DNA of 64,000 bases from positions 2,046,001 through 2,110,000 of the forward strand of contig NZ_CP036287.1 of assembly GCF_007748095.1 (NCBI RefSeq). Reading direction: 5' to 3'. The stretch comes from Engelhardtia mirabilis (GTDB taxonomy: Bacteria > Planctomycetota > UBA1135 > GCA-002686595). Under the pieces are notes generated by a model. It did no database searches and was not told the origin of the DNA. It saw only the letters and a program-made list of their open reading frames with translations. Shown piece by piece: positions 54,897 to 63,289 of this stretch. The translations under genes and the position numbers were made by a program. The number at the start of each line of letters is the position of its first letter. Position 1 is the stretch's first letter.

Positions 54897-55771
54897 GAAT
54901 CAGCCAGATGCACGGGCTGGGAGCCCCCGTCTTCAGCTTCGAGTTCTTCCCGCCCAAGACGCCGGAAGCGGTCGAGGAGCTGGTCAGCACCGTCGCCGAG
55001 CTGCGCGACATGCACACGCCGGACTTCGTGTCGGTGACCTACGGTGCCGGCGGGTCCACGCGCGAGACGACCCTGGCGACGATCGCTCGGATCCAGAACG
55101 AGCTCAAGATCACGGCCATGGCCCACCTGACCTGCGTCGGGCACACGGCCGCCGAGTTGAAGACCATCGTCCAGCAGCTCGTGGACGCCGGGGTCGAGAA
55201 CATCCTGGCCCTGCGCGGGGATCCGCCCAAGGGCGAGACCGAGTTCACGCGCACGAGCGGGGGCTTCGGCTACGCCTCGGAGTTGGTGGGCTTCCTCCAG
55301 CAGAACTTCGACGTCTGCATCGGCGGCGCCTGCTACCCCGAGTGCCACCCGGAGTCGAAGACCCGCGCCGACGACCTGGACTACGCCCGCCAGAAGGTCG
55401 CCGCCGGCGCCAGCCACCTGACGACGCAGCTCTTCTTCGAGAACCGCGATTACTTCGAGTACGTCGAGCGCGCGCGCAAGATGGGGATCGAGGTCCCGAT
55501 CGTGCCCGGGATCATGCCGATCACCAACGTCAAGCAGATCCAACGTTTCACCAAGATGTGCGGCGCGCAGATCCCTGAGGCGCTGCTCGGGCGTCTCGAG
55601 CGCGTGGCCGACGATCCGGGCGCCGTGATGGCGATCGGCATCGAGCACGCGATCCTGCAGTGCCGCGACCTGATCGCGGGCGGCGCGCCCGGCGTGCACT
55701 TCTACACGCTCAACAAGAGCTACGCCACACGCTCGATCCTGGCGGCCCTGCGTGGACTCCGTACGCGCTGA
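54893..55771 (+). CDS. metF: 5,10-methylenetetrahydrofolate reductase
   Basis: This is a 292-residue flavin-dependent TIM-barrel enzyme making 5-methyl-tetrahydrofolate. It has FSFEFFPPKTPEAVEEL (Glu of the FEFFPP motif), VSVTYGAGGSTRETT, HLTCVGHTAAEL, ILALRGDPPKG, IGGACYPECHPES and PGIMPITNVKQI, all diagnostic of MetF. Length is normal for the bacterial enzyme. Its ATGA overlap with the thioesterase shows it is the last gene of that translation-coupled run, although its job (one-carbon metabolism, methionine synthesis) is not obviously tied to aromatic degradation. Confidence 0.96.
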   Translation: MRISQMHGLGAPVFSFEFFPPKTPEAVEELVSTVAELRDMHTPDFVSVTYGAGGSTRETTLATIARIQNELKITAMAHLTCVGHTAAELKTIVQQLVDAGVENILALRGDPPKGETEFTRTSGGFGYASELVGFLQQNFDVCIGGACYPECHPESKTRADDLDYARQKVAAGASHLTTQLFFENRDYFEYVERARKMGIEVPIVPGIMPITNVKQIQRFTKMCGAQIPEALLGRLERVADDPGAVMAIGIEHAILQCRDLIAGGAPGVHFYTLNKSYATRSILAALRGLRTR

Positions 55772-57206
55772 GGACCGCGCGCCGCGCTTCTGGCGGCGAG
55801 TGGGGCGCTGGGGAGCGACGGTCCTGGGCCTCTTGGCCGCGGCCTCCGGCGCCGTCGTGTACACGGAGGCGGCTGCGATCGAGCGTGCCACCGAACGTTG
55901 GCACGCCAGCGGCGATCCGGCCACCTTCGACGACCTGCGGCGCGCGGACCAAGGCGTCGGTTCGGACTTCCTCGCATTCGACGCGGCCCTGCGCCGGGCC
56001 GACGGCGAGCGGCCGATCATCACCGACCTGATCTACGACTACCCGGCATCCCTTGCGCCGGGTGGCGAGGGCGAGGGTCTGTCCGCCCGGGCTGCGGGGC
56101 TCGTGGCCCGCGCCGCTGAGGTTGGCTTCGGCGAGATCGAGCAGGTCTTCGGCCGAGAGTTCTACGGCGACCTGGGCGCGGCCTACAGCGGCTTGGAGCG
56201 GACCCTGGCACTTCCCGCGTCCGACAGCGCGGAGCACCTGCTCGTGCAACTGGCCCTGCTCGAATCGGAGCCCGTGCTGGCCGCCTACGACCGGCTGGAG
56301 CCCGTCGCGCCCCTCGATCCGATCGTCGGCTTGGCCCAGAGCGAGTCGAAGACCGGCTTTCCCCTCGAGCCAGGGCTCTACTTCTACGTCGAACTCGCCC
56401 AGGGACTGGCGCTGCGGGCGACGGATGCGGCGATTACCGGCGGCGACCCGGCCGCGGACCTCGAGCGACTCTGGAACCTGATCGAGGGCTTGCGCGGCTT
56501 GCCCTTCGGGAACAGCTTCATGCTCCGTCTGCTCGGCTTCGAGCGCTACTTGACGACGGTGGCTGTCTGCGGGCCCGTGCTGGCTCGCAGCGACCTCGAG
56601 CGAGCGAGGGCCAATCTGGCCGCCGTGAATCTGCGGGCCGAGCTGCGCGCGGTGCTGTGCGGCGAGCGGGTCCTGGGCCACCACGTGTACCGACTGATGC
56701 GCGGGCTGCTCGAGCCCGACGACCTGATCGACAGCTACCCGCCGGGACACACGGCGCGGATCTTCCTCGAGGGCCGAGGCGGGCTCGACTGGCTGCGGAG
56801 TCTGGCCTCCCACCGCCTGTTCCTCGAGCGCGCGGCCGAGGCCCTGGAGCGCCTCGATGCCTGCGGGCTCGAAGCGCACCTGGACGGGGACTTGACTGAG
56901 CTCCCGTTGCCGACCCGCTCGCGCTGGGTCTCCGAGTGGGAGCCGCTGTTCGGGGCCAGCTACTCCAGGATGGCCGAAGCTCTGGTCGCGACTGAGACCC
57001 GCCGGCGCCTGGCCCTGTGCGGTCTCGCCCACGCGCTCGATGGTGAGGCTGGGCTGGCGGAGGCACTGTTGCGCCATCCCGACCCCCACGACGGCTCGAC
57101 CTTCGCGCGGACCCCGAGGGGGCCGTCGGGCGAGATGCTCCTGGCGGCGGGCATGAGCGCGGCCAGCGGCGGTCGCGATTCCCGTTGGCCCTTGTGGGGA
57201 CGCTGA
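55752..57206 (+). CDS. Unrecognised membrane-anchored protein (paralogue of next gene)
   Basis: This is a 484-residue protein, probably starting at GTG 55752, overlapping the end of metF by 20 bp. An N-terminal membrane segment (VGRWGATVLGLLAAASGAVV) anchors a mostly alpha-helical domain outside or inside the membrane. LRAELRAVLCGERVLGHHVY followed by RLMRGLL, around residue 300, recurs as the DLAREVRRAVEGERVLGHRG segment in the following gene. Both also share an N-terminal layout ending in a D/E-FDxALRxA motif (DFLAFDAALRRA; YVEFDRALRMA). No known domain, catalytic motif or lipobox was identified. Confidence 0.75.
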   Translation: MDSVRAEDRAPRFWRRVGRWGATVLGLLAAASGAVVYTEAAAIERATERWHASGDPATFDDLRRADQGVGSDFLAFDAALRRADGERPIITDLIYDYPASLAPGGEGEGLSARAAGLVARAAEVGFGEIEQVFGREFYGDLGAAYSGLERTLALPASDSAEHLLVQLALLESEPVLAAYDRLEPVAPLDPIVGLAQSESKTGFPLEPGLYFYVELAQGLALRATDAAITGGDPAADLERLWNLIEGLRGLPFGNSFMLRLLGFERYLTTVAVCGPVLARSDLERARANLAAVNLRAELRAVLCGERVLGHHVYRLMRGLLEPDDLIDSYPPGHTARIFLEGRGGLDWLRSLASHRLFLERAAEALERLDACGLEAHLDGDLTELPLPTRSRWVSEWEPLFGASYSRMAEALVATETRRRLALCGLAHALDGEAGLAEALLRHPDPHDGSTFARTPRGPSGEMLLAAGMSAASGGRDSRWPLWGR

Positions 57207-58789
57207 TGTCCATGAATCCCAGCTCACGCCGCCGAGTCGTTCTCCTGGCGGTGGTCGCGCTCGCCGTCGGTCTGCCGTCGCTCGTCCTGTGGCGCGAGCA
57301 CGCGCGGGTCAGCCGCGCCCTCGATGGGTGGCGCGGCTCGGGCCAGGCGATGACGATCGACGAGTTGCTCCGCGAGCCGGTGGGCGCTGGGCGACCCTAC
57401 GTCGAGTTCGACCGGGCGCTGCGGATGGCGCAGGGCGCCTGCCCGAGCCTCGCCGACCTGCTCGCCGGTCCCCCGTACCCGTGGGATCAAGTGGACGAGC
57501 CGCTGGTCCTGACCGAGGCCCAGGTCGAGGGCATCGAGCAGGCCCTCGGCGACCTGGTCGGTGACCTCGACGATCTCGGCTACCTCCCCGACGAAGATCC
57601 GCTTCCGCAGTTGCGGCCGACCGTCCCCAGCGCGACCTCGGCCCTCGCCGCCTCGATCGCGGAGCGCCTGGGGGAGGGGCCCGTGGTCTTCCTCGGGCAG
57701 CAGCTCGAGCTTCCCAATGTCTACGCGATCGCCTACACCCTTCGCGACCGCGGGACTGTGCCGGCAGAGGACTCGATCGACGCGGACCTGCTGCGCCTGG
57801 CCCTGCTCGAGTTGCGGCCCTTGGCCGCCGTGGTCCACGAGTTCGGCCAGCCGGCCGCGCCCGATTGGAGGGCGATCTTCGCCGACCAAGAGCGCCTGGG
57901 TGCCTTCGCGGACGGGCGCGCGCTGACGGGAGTCGTGTCGCTCGATGCGTGGTTGACGCTGGCGACCGCGCTCGCGGCCGTGGAGGCGGGCGAGGGGTCG
58001 TTCCCCGGGCTCGCCGCGGCGGAGCTCGATCGGCGCTGGTCCATGGCTGGCCTGTTCGAGGACTCGCCCGTGGGCGAGGGGCTCGGGTTGCGATTGGTGC
58101 TGTTGCGCTTCTATCTGAACGCGCTCGAGTCCTACCAAGGCCGGCTCGACGGCGACGCCCTCGCGGCCGAGAGCGCGCGCCTGGCGAGCCTCGACCTCGC
58201 CCGCGAGGTGCGGCGCGCCGTCGAGGGCGAACGGGTCCTGGGTCATCGGGGCTGTCGCCTGCTGCGCGGGGACCTGGGCGCGGACGAACTGCTGGGCGAG
58301 TACCGCGAGGATCACGCCGCGCGCGCCCTCGGCGGCGGCTTCGCCCCGTGGCGCAGGCTGCGGGCCCTGGGCAACCACGGGCGCTTCCTGGCCCACGCCA
58401 ATCGCGCGAGCGCGGCCCTGCAGTCGGCGGGACTCGAGCTCTTTCGCCCCGGGAGCATCGTGGACCTGCCCGACCTCGAGCTCGAGCCCGTGGTCTGGCT
58501 CTGGGCGCCGACGCGGGGTGACGAGCTCTGCGACCTGGCGGTCAATGGAGCCGAGGTGGAAGCGCTCCGCCGCATGGCCCTGTGCGCCCTGGACTGGCGA
58601 GAGGGGGGCGAGCGGGCCCTCGAGGCCTCGCTCGCGGAGCACGTCGATCCCCTGACCGGCTTCGAATTCGAGCGGCTCGACGACGGCGCGGGGATCACCA
58701 CGCTCCACTCGGCCGGACTGGCCGTCTCCGAGCCGGAGGGGGTTCGCAGGTGGCGCCGGTCGCTCGACTGGACCCTGCCCCGGCCCTGA
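57206..58789 (+). CDS. Unrecognised membrane-anchored protein, tandem paralogue
   Basis: This is a 527-residue protein. The start MSMNPSS at 57206 overlaps the preceding stop (TGATG), so translation is coupled; an in-frame ATG at 57185 is less likely. TM segment RRVVLLAVVALAVGLPSLVL is followed by a soluble helical region with the same anchors as its neighbour (YVEFDRALRMAQG; GERVLGHRGCRLLRG). Together the pair looks like an old tandem duplication. Function unknown; the shared context after metF may be accidental. Confidence 0.78.
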   Translation: MSMNPSSRRRVVLLAVVALAVGLPSLVLWREHARVSRALDGWRGSGQAMTIDELLREPVGAGRPYVEFDRALRMAQGACPSLADLLAGPPYPWDQVDEPLVLTEAQVEGIEQALGDLVGDLDDLGYLPDEDPLPQLRPTVPSATSALAASIAERLGEGPVVFLGQQLELPNVYAIAYTLRDRGTVPAEDSIDADLLRLALLELRPLAAVVHEFGQPAAPDWRAIFADQERLGAFADGRALTGVVSLDAWLTLATALAAVEAGEGSFPGLAAAELDRRWSMAGLFEDSPVGEGLGLRLVLLRFYLNALESYQGRLDGDALAAESARLASLDLAREVRRAVEGERVLGHRGCRLLRGDLGADELLGEYREDHAARALGGGFAPWRRLRALGNHGRFLAHANRASAALQSAGLELFRPGSIVDLPDLELEPVVWLWAPTRGDELCDLAVNGAEVEALRRMALCALDWREGGERALEASLAEHVDPLTGFEFERLDDGAGITTLHSAGLAVSEPEGVRRWRRSLDWTLPRP

Positions 58790-59196
58790 CCGGGTCCAGT
58801 CCGGGCCGAGCGCGGCTCCAATGCCTCTCGCCACGAGTCCGTGAGCCGGCGCGAATTGCGCTCGGTCCTCGAGTGGCATCGGCCTGCCGCGTCGGGATGT
58901 TCGTCGGGCGCGGCCATGCACCGACGTCGCGGCAGCAACGCGAGCTGCGCGGCGGCGCTGGCGATCCCCCTTGTGACAAGCCCACTCCTGTTCTTGAAAC
59001 TAAGAGACCAAGCTCAACCAGAACGCCGCCCGATCTGGGACTCGCCGCCACGGCTCGATGCGGCTAGCATGGCCAGTCAAACGTACCAAGCGGCCGCGGT
59101 GCGGCCACCCACCTTGTGCCGTCGACTCGGAGCCATGGGGGAGCCGCGCGGACAGGCCCGGATAGTCATCCCACTCGTAGAGAAATTGGAACAGCA
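58790..59196. other. Intergenic stretch at the edge of the accessory region
   Basis: This 407-bp segment shows falling GC toward its right end and no convincing gene. A frame at 58841-59200 is open and ends in an ATGA overlap with the next small frame, but its composition is mostly Arg/Ser/Pro and it has no homology I recognise. Confidence 0.4.
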
Positions 59197-59343
59197 ATGA
59201 CCCAGCACGCAGATTCCCGCGACTCAACGTCTCCGCCCGCCGCCCAGCCCCCGAAGCCCGCCCGCCCAAGTCGTCCTAAGCCAGCCCCTACGAACAATCC
59301 GGGGACACGCGGCGTTTCTCCGGGGACAACAGAATCTCGATGA
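59197..59343 (+). CDS. Small proline-rich protein, coupled to next gene
   Basis: This is a 48-residue peptide starting at ATG 59197. It is rich in Pro, Ser and Lys (PPAAQPPKPARPSRPKPAPT) without a signal peptide or membrane segment. Its stop overlaps the next ATG (59340) by 4 nt, which suggests a real, coupled pair, but nothing else supports expression. Confidence 0.4.
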   Translation: MTQHADSRDSTSPPAAQPPKPARPSRPKPAPTNNPGTRGVSPGTTESR

Positions 59344-59750
59344 AGAGCACCGAAGTCTGGGAGCAGTACCGGGAGTACACAGAGGCTCTCTCTGAGAACT
59401 GTCGAAAGCTCGGGTTCGCAGCGGTTGCGATCTGTTGGGTCTTCAAGGGTTCGGGTGTGCTCCCAGCTGTCCAGCTCCCCGCAAGCCTGCTCCTCGCCCT
59501 AGGTTTGGTCTCATTTTACTTCTTGTTCGACGTGGCTCAGTATGCCGTCGCGTCTGCCCTGATTGGGGGATGGATGCGGCGCCAAGAGCGTAGTCAATGG
59601 CATGTCAGGGGAGTCTTGGTCGAGGAGGTTGAGAAGCCTGCTTGGATTGACGCCCCCGTTGCGACCCTCTTCTGGGGAAAGCTCGTTTTGATTGTTCTTA
59701 CCTATTTGGCCATTGCCTTTCACGCCATCGGCCGCGCGGTCGTGGTTTGA
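59340..59750 (+). CDS. Small membrane protein, unknown function
   Basis: This is a 136-residue protein with three hydrophobic segments: FAAVAICWVFKGSGVLPAVQ, LPASLLLALGLVSFYFLFDV and LVLIVLTYLAIAFHAIGRAV. A short charged loop (MRRQERSQWHVRG) lies between the second and third. Base composition is clearly lower in GC than the surrounding core genes, consistent with a transferred gene. No family was recognised. It overlaps the small proline-rich frame at its start. Confidence 0.65.
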   Translation: MKSTEVWEQYREYTEALSENCRKLGFAAVAICWVFKGSGVLPAVQLPASLLLALGLVSFYFLFDVAQYAVASALIGGWMRRQERSQWHVRGVLVEEVEKPAWIDAPVATLFWGKLVLIVLTYLAIAFHAIGRAVVV

Positions 59751-60171
59751 CGGGTCTGACGGTGTCGCTTCTTGTCCGTATACGGACCGTGAGTACGAGG
59801 TCACTCGGGAGTGTATCGAGAGCCTTCGTTGAGCTAGGCCGGTGCCTTGCCGACGCTCGAATGGCCGCGCGTTCACATGCTCCTCCAGCAAGCCGACTTC
59901 GGAGTAATCTCTGGCGTTGGCGCGTGGCCGGAGCATCTGGGTGATCCTATCTCTGCAGGATCGCCCGCCTTTGAGGCGCCCCGCTGCAACTTGCCTGAGC
60001 GGTAAGACCCGGCTGTTGCATAGTTGCGAGTCGCGATCCTCGCGGATCTGCCGCTGCGGCCCGAGCATCCAGTGGATTGCTGGCTCGCCGTGATGTCAGG
60101 GTAGCTAACCGGTGGTGAGATCCAAGGGCACGCAGCAAAGCTTATGAAGTCGATCGATAGATGAAAAAGGC
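59751..60171. other. Low-GC intergenic stretch before an insertion sequence
   Basis: No credible gene was seen. The segment GTTGCATAG near 60013 mirrors ATGCAAC near 62388, beyond the IS1380 remnant, which may mark the outer ends of that older element, later split by the ISL3-like insertion. This is only a short match. Confidence 0.4.
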
Positions 60172-61495
60172 GGGGCTTCAGGGGCTCGTGTGGGATGGCT
60201 GCCTGCCGGCCCCCAGGGACGGCCCTGGACAGGTGGAGTAGCTTGTCCCGGATGCAGAGCAGCGAGATCTACGCCCAGGTCCTCGGGCTGAAGGAACCCT
60301 GGGGAGTGTCGAGCGTCGATCTGGGCGCAGGAGAGGAGGAGGTGAGGGTCTCCATCGAGGTGAGGCAGGGAGCTCGACTGCCGTGCCCGAAGTGCAAGAG
60401 AGAGTGCGGCGTTCACGACCGACGGGAGCGAAAGTGGCGTCACCTCGACACCTGCGAGTACCGCACGGTGATCATCGCCCAGGTGCCGCGCATTCGCTGC
60501 TCGGAGCATGGCGTTAGGCAAGTCGCCGTTCCCTGGGGCGACCCCGGTTCGCGGTTCACCTCTGCCTTCGAGGCGTACGCCATCGGCTGGCTGCTCGAGG
60601 CGCCGATCGCGGCAGTGAGTCGCCGCTTGCGAATCTCCTGGAACCAGGTCGACGGGATCATGCGGCGGGCCGTCCAGAGAGGTCTTGAGCGTCGAGAGGA
60701 TGTCGCGCCTCGTCGCATCACTGTGGACGAGACCTCTTTCCAGAAGCGCCACGAGTACGTGACGGTCGTTACCGACATCGACACCGGTGGTGTGCTGTAC
60801 GTCGCCGACGATCGGCGGAAGGAGAGCCTCGGCAACTTCTTCGATCAGTTCGATCCCTCCGAGATGATGGAGATCGAGCCGTCTCGATGGACGTGTGGAA
60901 GCCCTACATCGCGGCCACAGAGTTCTTCCTTCATCGAGCTGACGAGAAGATCTGCTTCGACCGACTCCACGTCGCGCAGCATCTCGGCGACGCCGTCGAC
61001 CGTACTCGACGTGGAGAGCACAAGGCGTTCCTCGCCGAGAGAGACCGAACGCTCGTTGGCACGAAGTACACGTGGCTTCGGAACGCGAGCGACATGCGCG
61101 ACACCACCCGTCGCAGCTTCGAGGCCGTTCGGCGGGTCGCCATCAAGACGGTTCGGGCCTGGAGTATCCGCGAAGCGGCGAAGGGGCTCTGGAGCTACCA
61201 GAGCAAGACCTGGGCGAGGAAGGGCTGGACCAAGTGGCTGGCATGGGCGAGGCGCTCCAGGCTGCCCCACATCGTTCGTGTCGCTCGCATGGTCAGCGAC
61301 CACCTCTACGGGATCCTCAACGCCGTCGTCCTCGGCGTGACCAACGGAGTGGCCGAGTCCGTCAACGCCAAGATCCAGCGCGTGGAGCGCATGGCATGCG
61401 GATTCCGCAACAGGGAGCGATTCCGGAACGCGATCTACTTCCACCTCGGCGGGCTTGATCTCAAGCCTTCATCCCACATCAAACCCTGAATCCCC
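60172..61495 (+). mobile_element. ISL3-like insertion sequence with imperfect terminal repeats
   Basis: The left end GGGGCTTCAGGGGCTCGTG and the inverted right end GGGGATTCAGGGTTTGATG align with only a few mismatches and are followed in both by TGTGGGATG, giving ~27-bp inverted repeats near 60172-60197 and 61468-61495. A convincing target duplication was not found. The only gene inside is the frameshifted transposase at 60252. Confidence 0.82.
60252..61489 (+). pseudogene. ISL3-family transposase, frameshifted
   Basis: Translation from ATG 60252 gives the N-terminal zinc-finger region (CPKCKRECGVHDRRERKWRH, then RIRCSEHG) and a DDE-type core (RRITVDETSFQKRHEYVTV with the first Asp). At about 60876 the frame breaks: the expected EIEAVSMDVWKPY is only recovered by adding one G. 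The second part continues in another frame from 60887 (DVWKPYIAATEFFLHRADEK, later GVTNGVAESVNAKIQRVERM with the catalytic Glu) to 61489. One missing base thus splits the transposase; programmed frameshifting is not usual in ISL3, so inactivation is more likely. Confidence 0.85.
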
Positions 61496-61502
61496 CTCGA
61501 AA

Positions 61503-62380
61503 AAAAGTGCGCTCGCATCTACTACCCGCTCTTCGCCGTCATGGCCCAGACCGGCCAGGCGTACGACATCCTGCATCGCGCAGGCAACTGCCACGACACC
61601 CGAGGCGCGCTAGAGTTCATGCTGGAACTCCAAGATCGCCAGCGTGAACCCGGATTCGTGGGCGCGCTCGAGCTGCGTATCGATGGCGCGCACTACAGCG
61701 ACGCGACCTGTTCCAGCCTGCACGGGACCGGGATCGAGTTCCCGGTGAGCGTGCCCTTCGAACGCATCTCCGAACTCGAGGCGATCGTCAAGGACCGGCG
61801 GCTCTAGTGGCGAATCAACGACGAGTGGAGCTACTTCGTCTTGTTGTGGCGCCCGAGCAAGGAGTCGCGGAGGTCCTACTGCTGCGTTGTCTATCGCCGA
61901 AGAGTCGCCAAGCTTTGCCAGATTCGGATCCAACTCGACCTGTTCGAGCCGGTCGAGCGCGACTTGGAGTACAAGATCGCGATGGCGAACAAGCGTCTGT
62001 CGCACGCGGCGCTGCTGCTCTTCCACAACGGTCGCGGCTCGCAGGAGGCTACCTGCGCCGAGGATAAGTCCCAGCTCGCGTTCGCCTACCTCCGTCGCGC
62101 CTGCAGACCGGCAACCAGATCTACATGCTCTGCAACCTCATCGCGCACGCCCTGGGCCGCGAACTGCAGATGCAGGCCGTCCAGTCGCGCACAACGAAGA
62201 ACACGACGACGAGGGCATGCCTTGGGCGTTGGAGCGAATCGATACCGTTCGCAAGCGACTCATCGAGCGTGTCGCGCGTTTCATCCGTCCGCACGGCCGC
62301 CTCGTGCTCACGTTCGCCAGGTGCGACGACGCCGAGCGAGACCTCAGGCGCTTGCTTCATTGGCTTCCACCGGCGGCGTG
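61503..62380 (+). pseudogene. IS1380-family transposase remnant
   Basis: The C-terminal half of an IS1380-type transposase can be read in pieces: AVMAQTGQAYDILHRAGN with CHDTRGALEFMLELQ, GTGIEFPVSVPFERI, an in-frame TAG at 61805, then YRRRVAKLCQIRIQLDLFEP, HAALLLFHNGRGSQEATCAE, and, after frame changes near 62105 and later, CNLIAHALGRELQMQAVQ and VARFIRPHGRLVLTFA. The N-terminal half is missing, removed at or before the ISL3-like insertion that abuts it. Not functional. Confidence 0.85.
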
Positions 62381-62548
62381 AGGCCAGGACAATGCAACAT
62401 CAGGGAAGAGTTTTCCATATCTGAAGCCTCAACATCACGATAACGGCTGTAAATTGGGCTATGTGGTAGATCTTGATTGGCGGGATCACCCACGCGACTG
62501 TAATCGACAGCCCCCCCCAGCAAGATATCCTCGACTCGGCTTGACCAA

Positions 62549-63106
62549 ATGTCTCGGAAGGAATTCGCGAAGCTGAAGGCAACAGGTCACCTCCCCTCGC
62601 CTAGCGGCGTCGGCTTGCGCATTCTCGCGCTCACGCAAGGGGAGGACTGCTCGATCGTCGAGCTGATCGAGACGATGGAGGCCGACCCGGCCCTCACCGG
62701 TCGGATTGTCAAGCTGGCGAGATCGGCGCAGGGCGCCACCGGTCGTCCCATCTCGAACCTCAACGAGGCCTCGATGCGCCTGGGGCTGAAGACGGTTTCG
62801 ACGGTCGCGCTGGGTTTCACCCTGGTGACCGGCAACCGGTCTGGCATCTGTGCCCGCTTCGACTACGACGGCTACTGGTCCAAGTCCCTGGCACGCGGGA
62901 TCGCCGCGTCCATGCTCAGCCGCGAGATGGGCCGCGCGGACCCGGCCGAGGCCTTCACCTGCGGCCTCATGGCGGGCATCGGCGAGCTAGCCCTGGCCAG
63001 CACCCACCCGGGGGACTATGCCCAGATCCTTGACCGCATGGCGGCGGACCCCAGCACCGATCTCAAGCTGCTCGAGGGCGAGGCCTTCCGCATCAACCGC
63101 AGCAAG
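62549..63106 (+). pseudogene. HDOD-domain protein truncated by an IS21 element
   Basis: From ATG 62549 the first 186 residues show an HDOD domain: LPSPSGVGLRILALTQGEDC, LIETMEADPALTGRIVKLAR, SNLNEASMRLGLKTVSTVAL, GYWSKSLARGIAASMLSREM and GLMAGIGELALA. Family members act in signalling and usually run ~280 residues or carry a further output domain. At 63107 the coding sequence meets TGTCAAGGTTCGG, the end of an IS21-type element, and continues only as foreign residues. The 3' part is therefore lost in this window. Confidence 0.82.
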
Positions 63107-63136
63107 TGTCAAGGTTCGGCTGGTCAGGTCCACCCT

Positions 63137-63275
63137 CAGTTCGGCCAAGCTGGTCCAGCTCAGTGCCCTCGGAAATCAGTCATTGAGTGCTCGGCAAGGG
63201 AGGTTCGGAGCGCCAGAAAGGGGCGCCCAGGAGGGGCTGGAAAAACAGATCCTCCAGTTCGGCCAAGCTGGTCCA
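63137..63275. repeat. Direct repeats at the IS21 end
   Basis: CAGTTCGGCCAAGCTGGTCC occurs at 63137 and 63255 in the same orientation; a weaker relative, GGTTCGGCTGGTCAGGTCCA, lies at 63113 at the very tip. These are probable IstA-binding sites. Confidence 0.75.
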
Positions 63276-63289
63276 CCTCGATCGGGGCA

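Noticed and set aside
58841..59200. 119-residue frame with ATGA overlap to the next small frame
   Set aside because: Composition typical of shadow frames, GTG start without binding site, no recognisable feature.
60163..61507. Target-site duplication for the ISL3-like element
   Set aside because: Flanks share only GAAAAA within poly-A; not a reliable 8-bp duplication.
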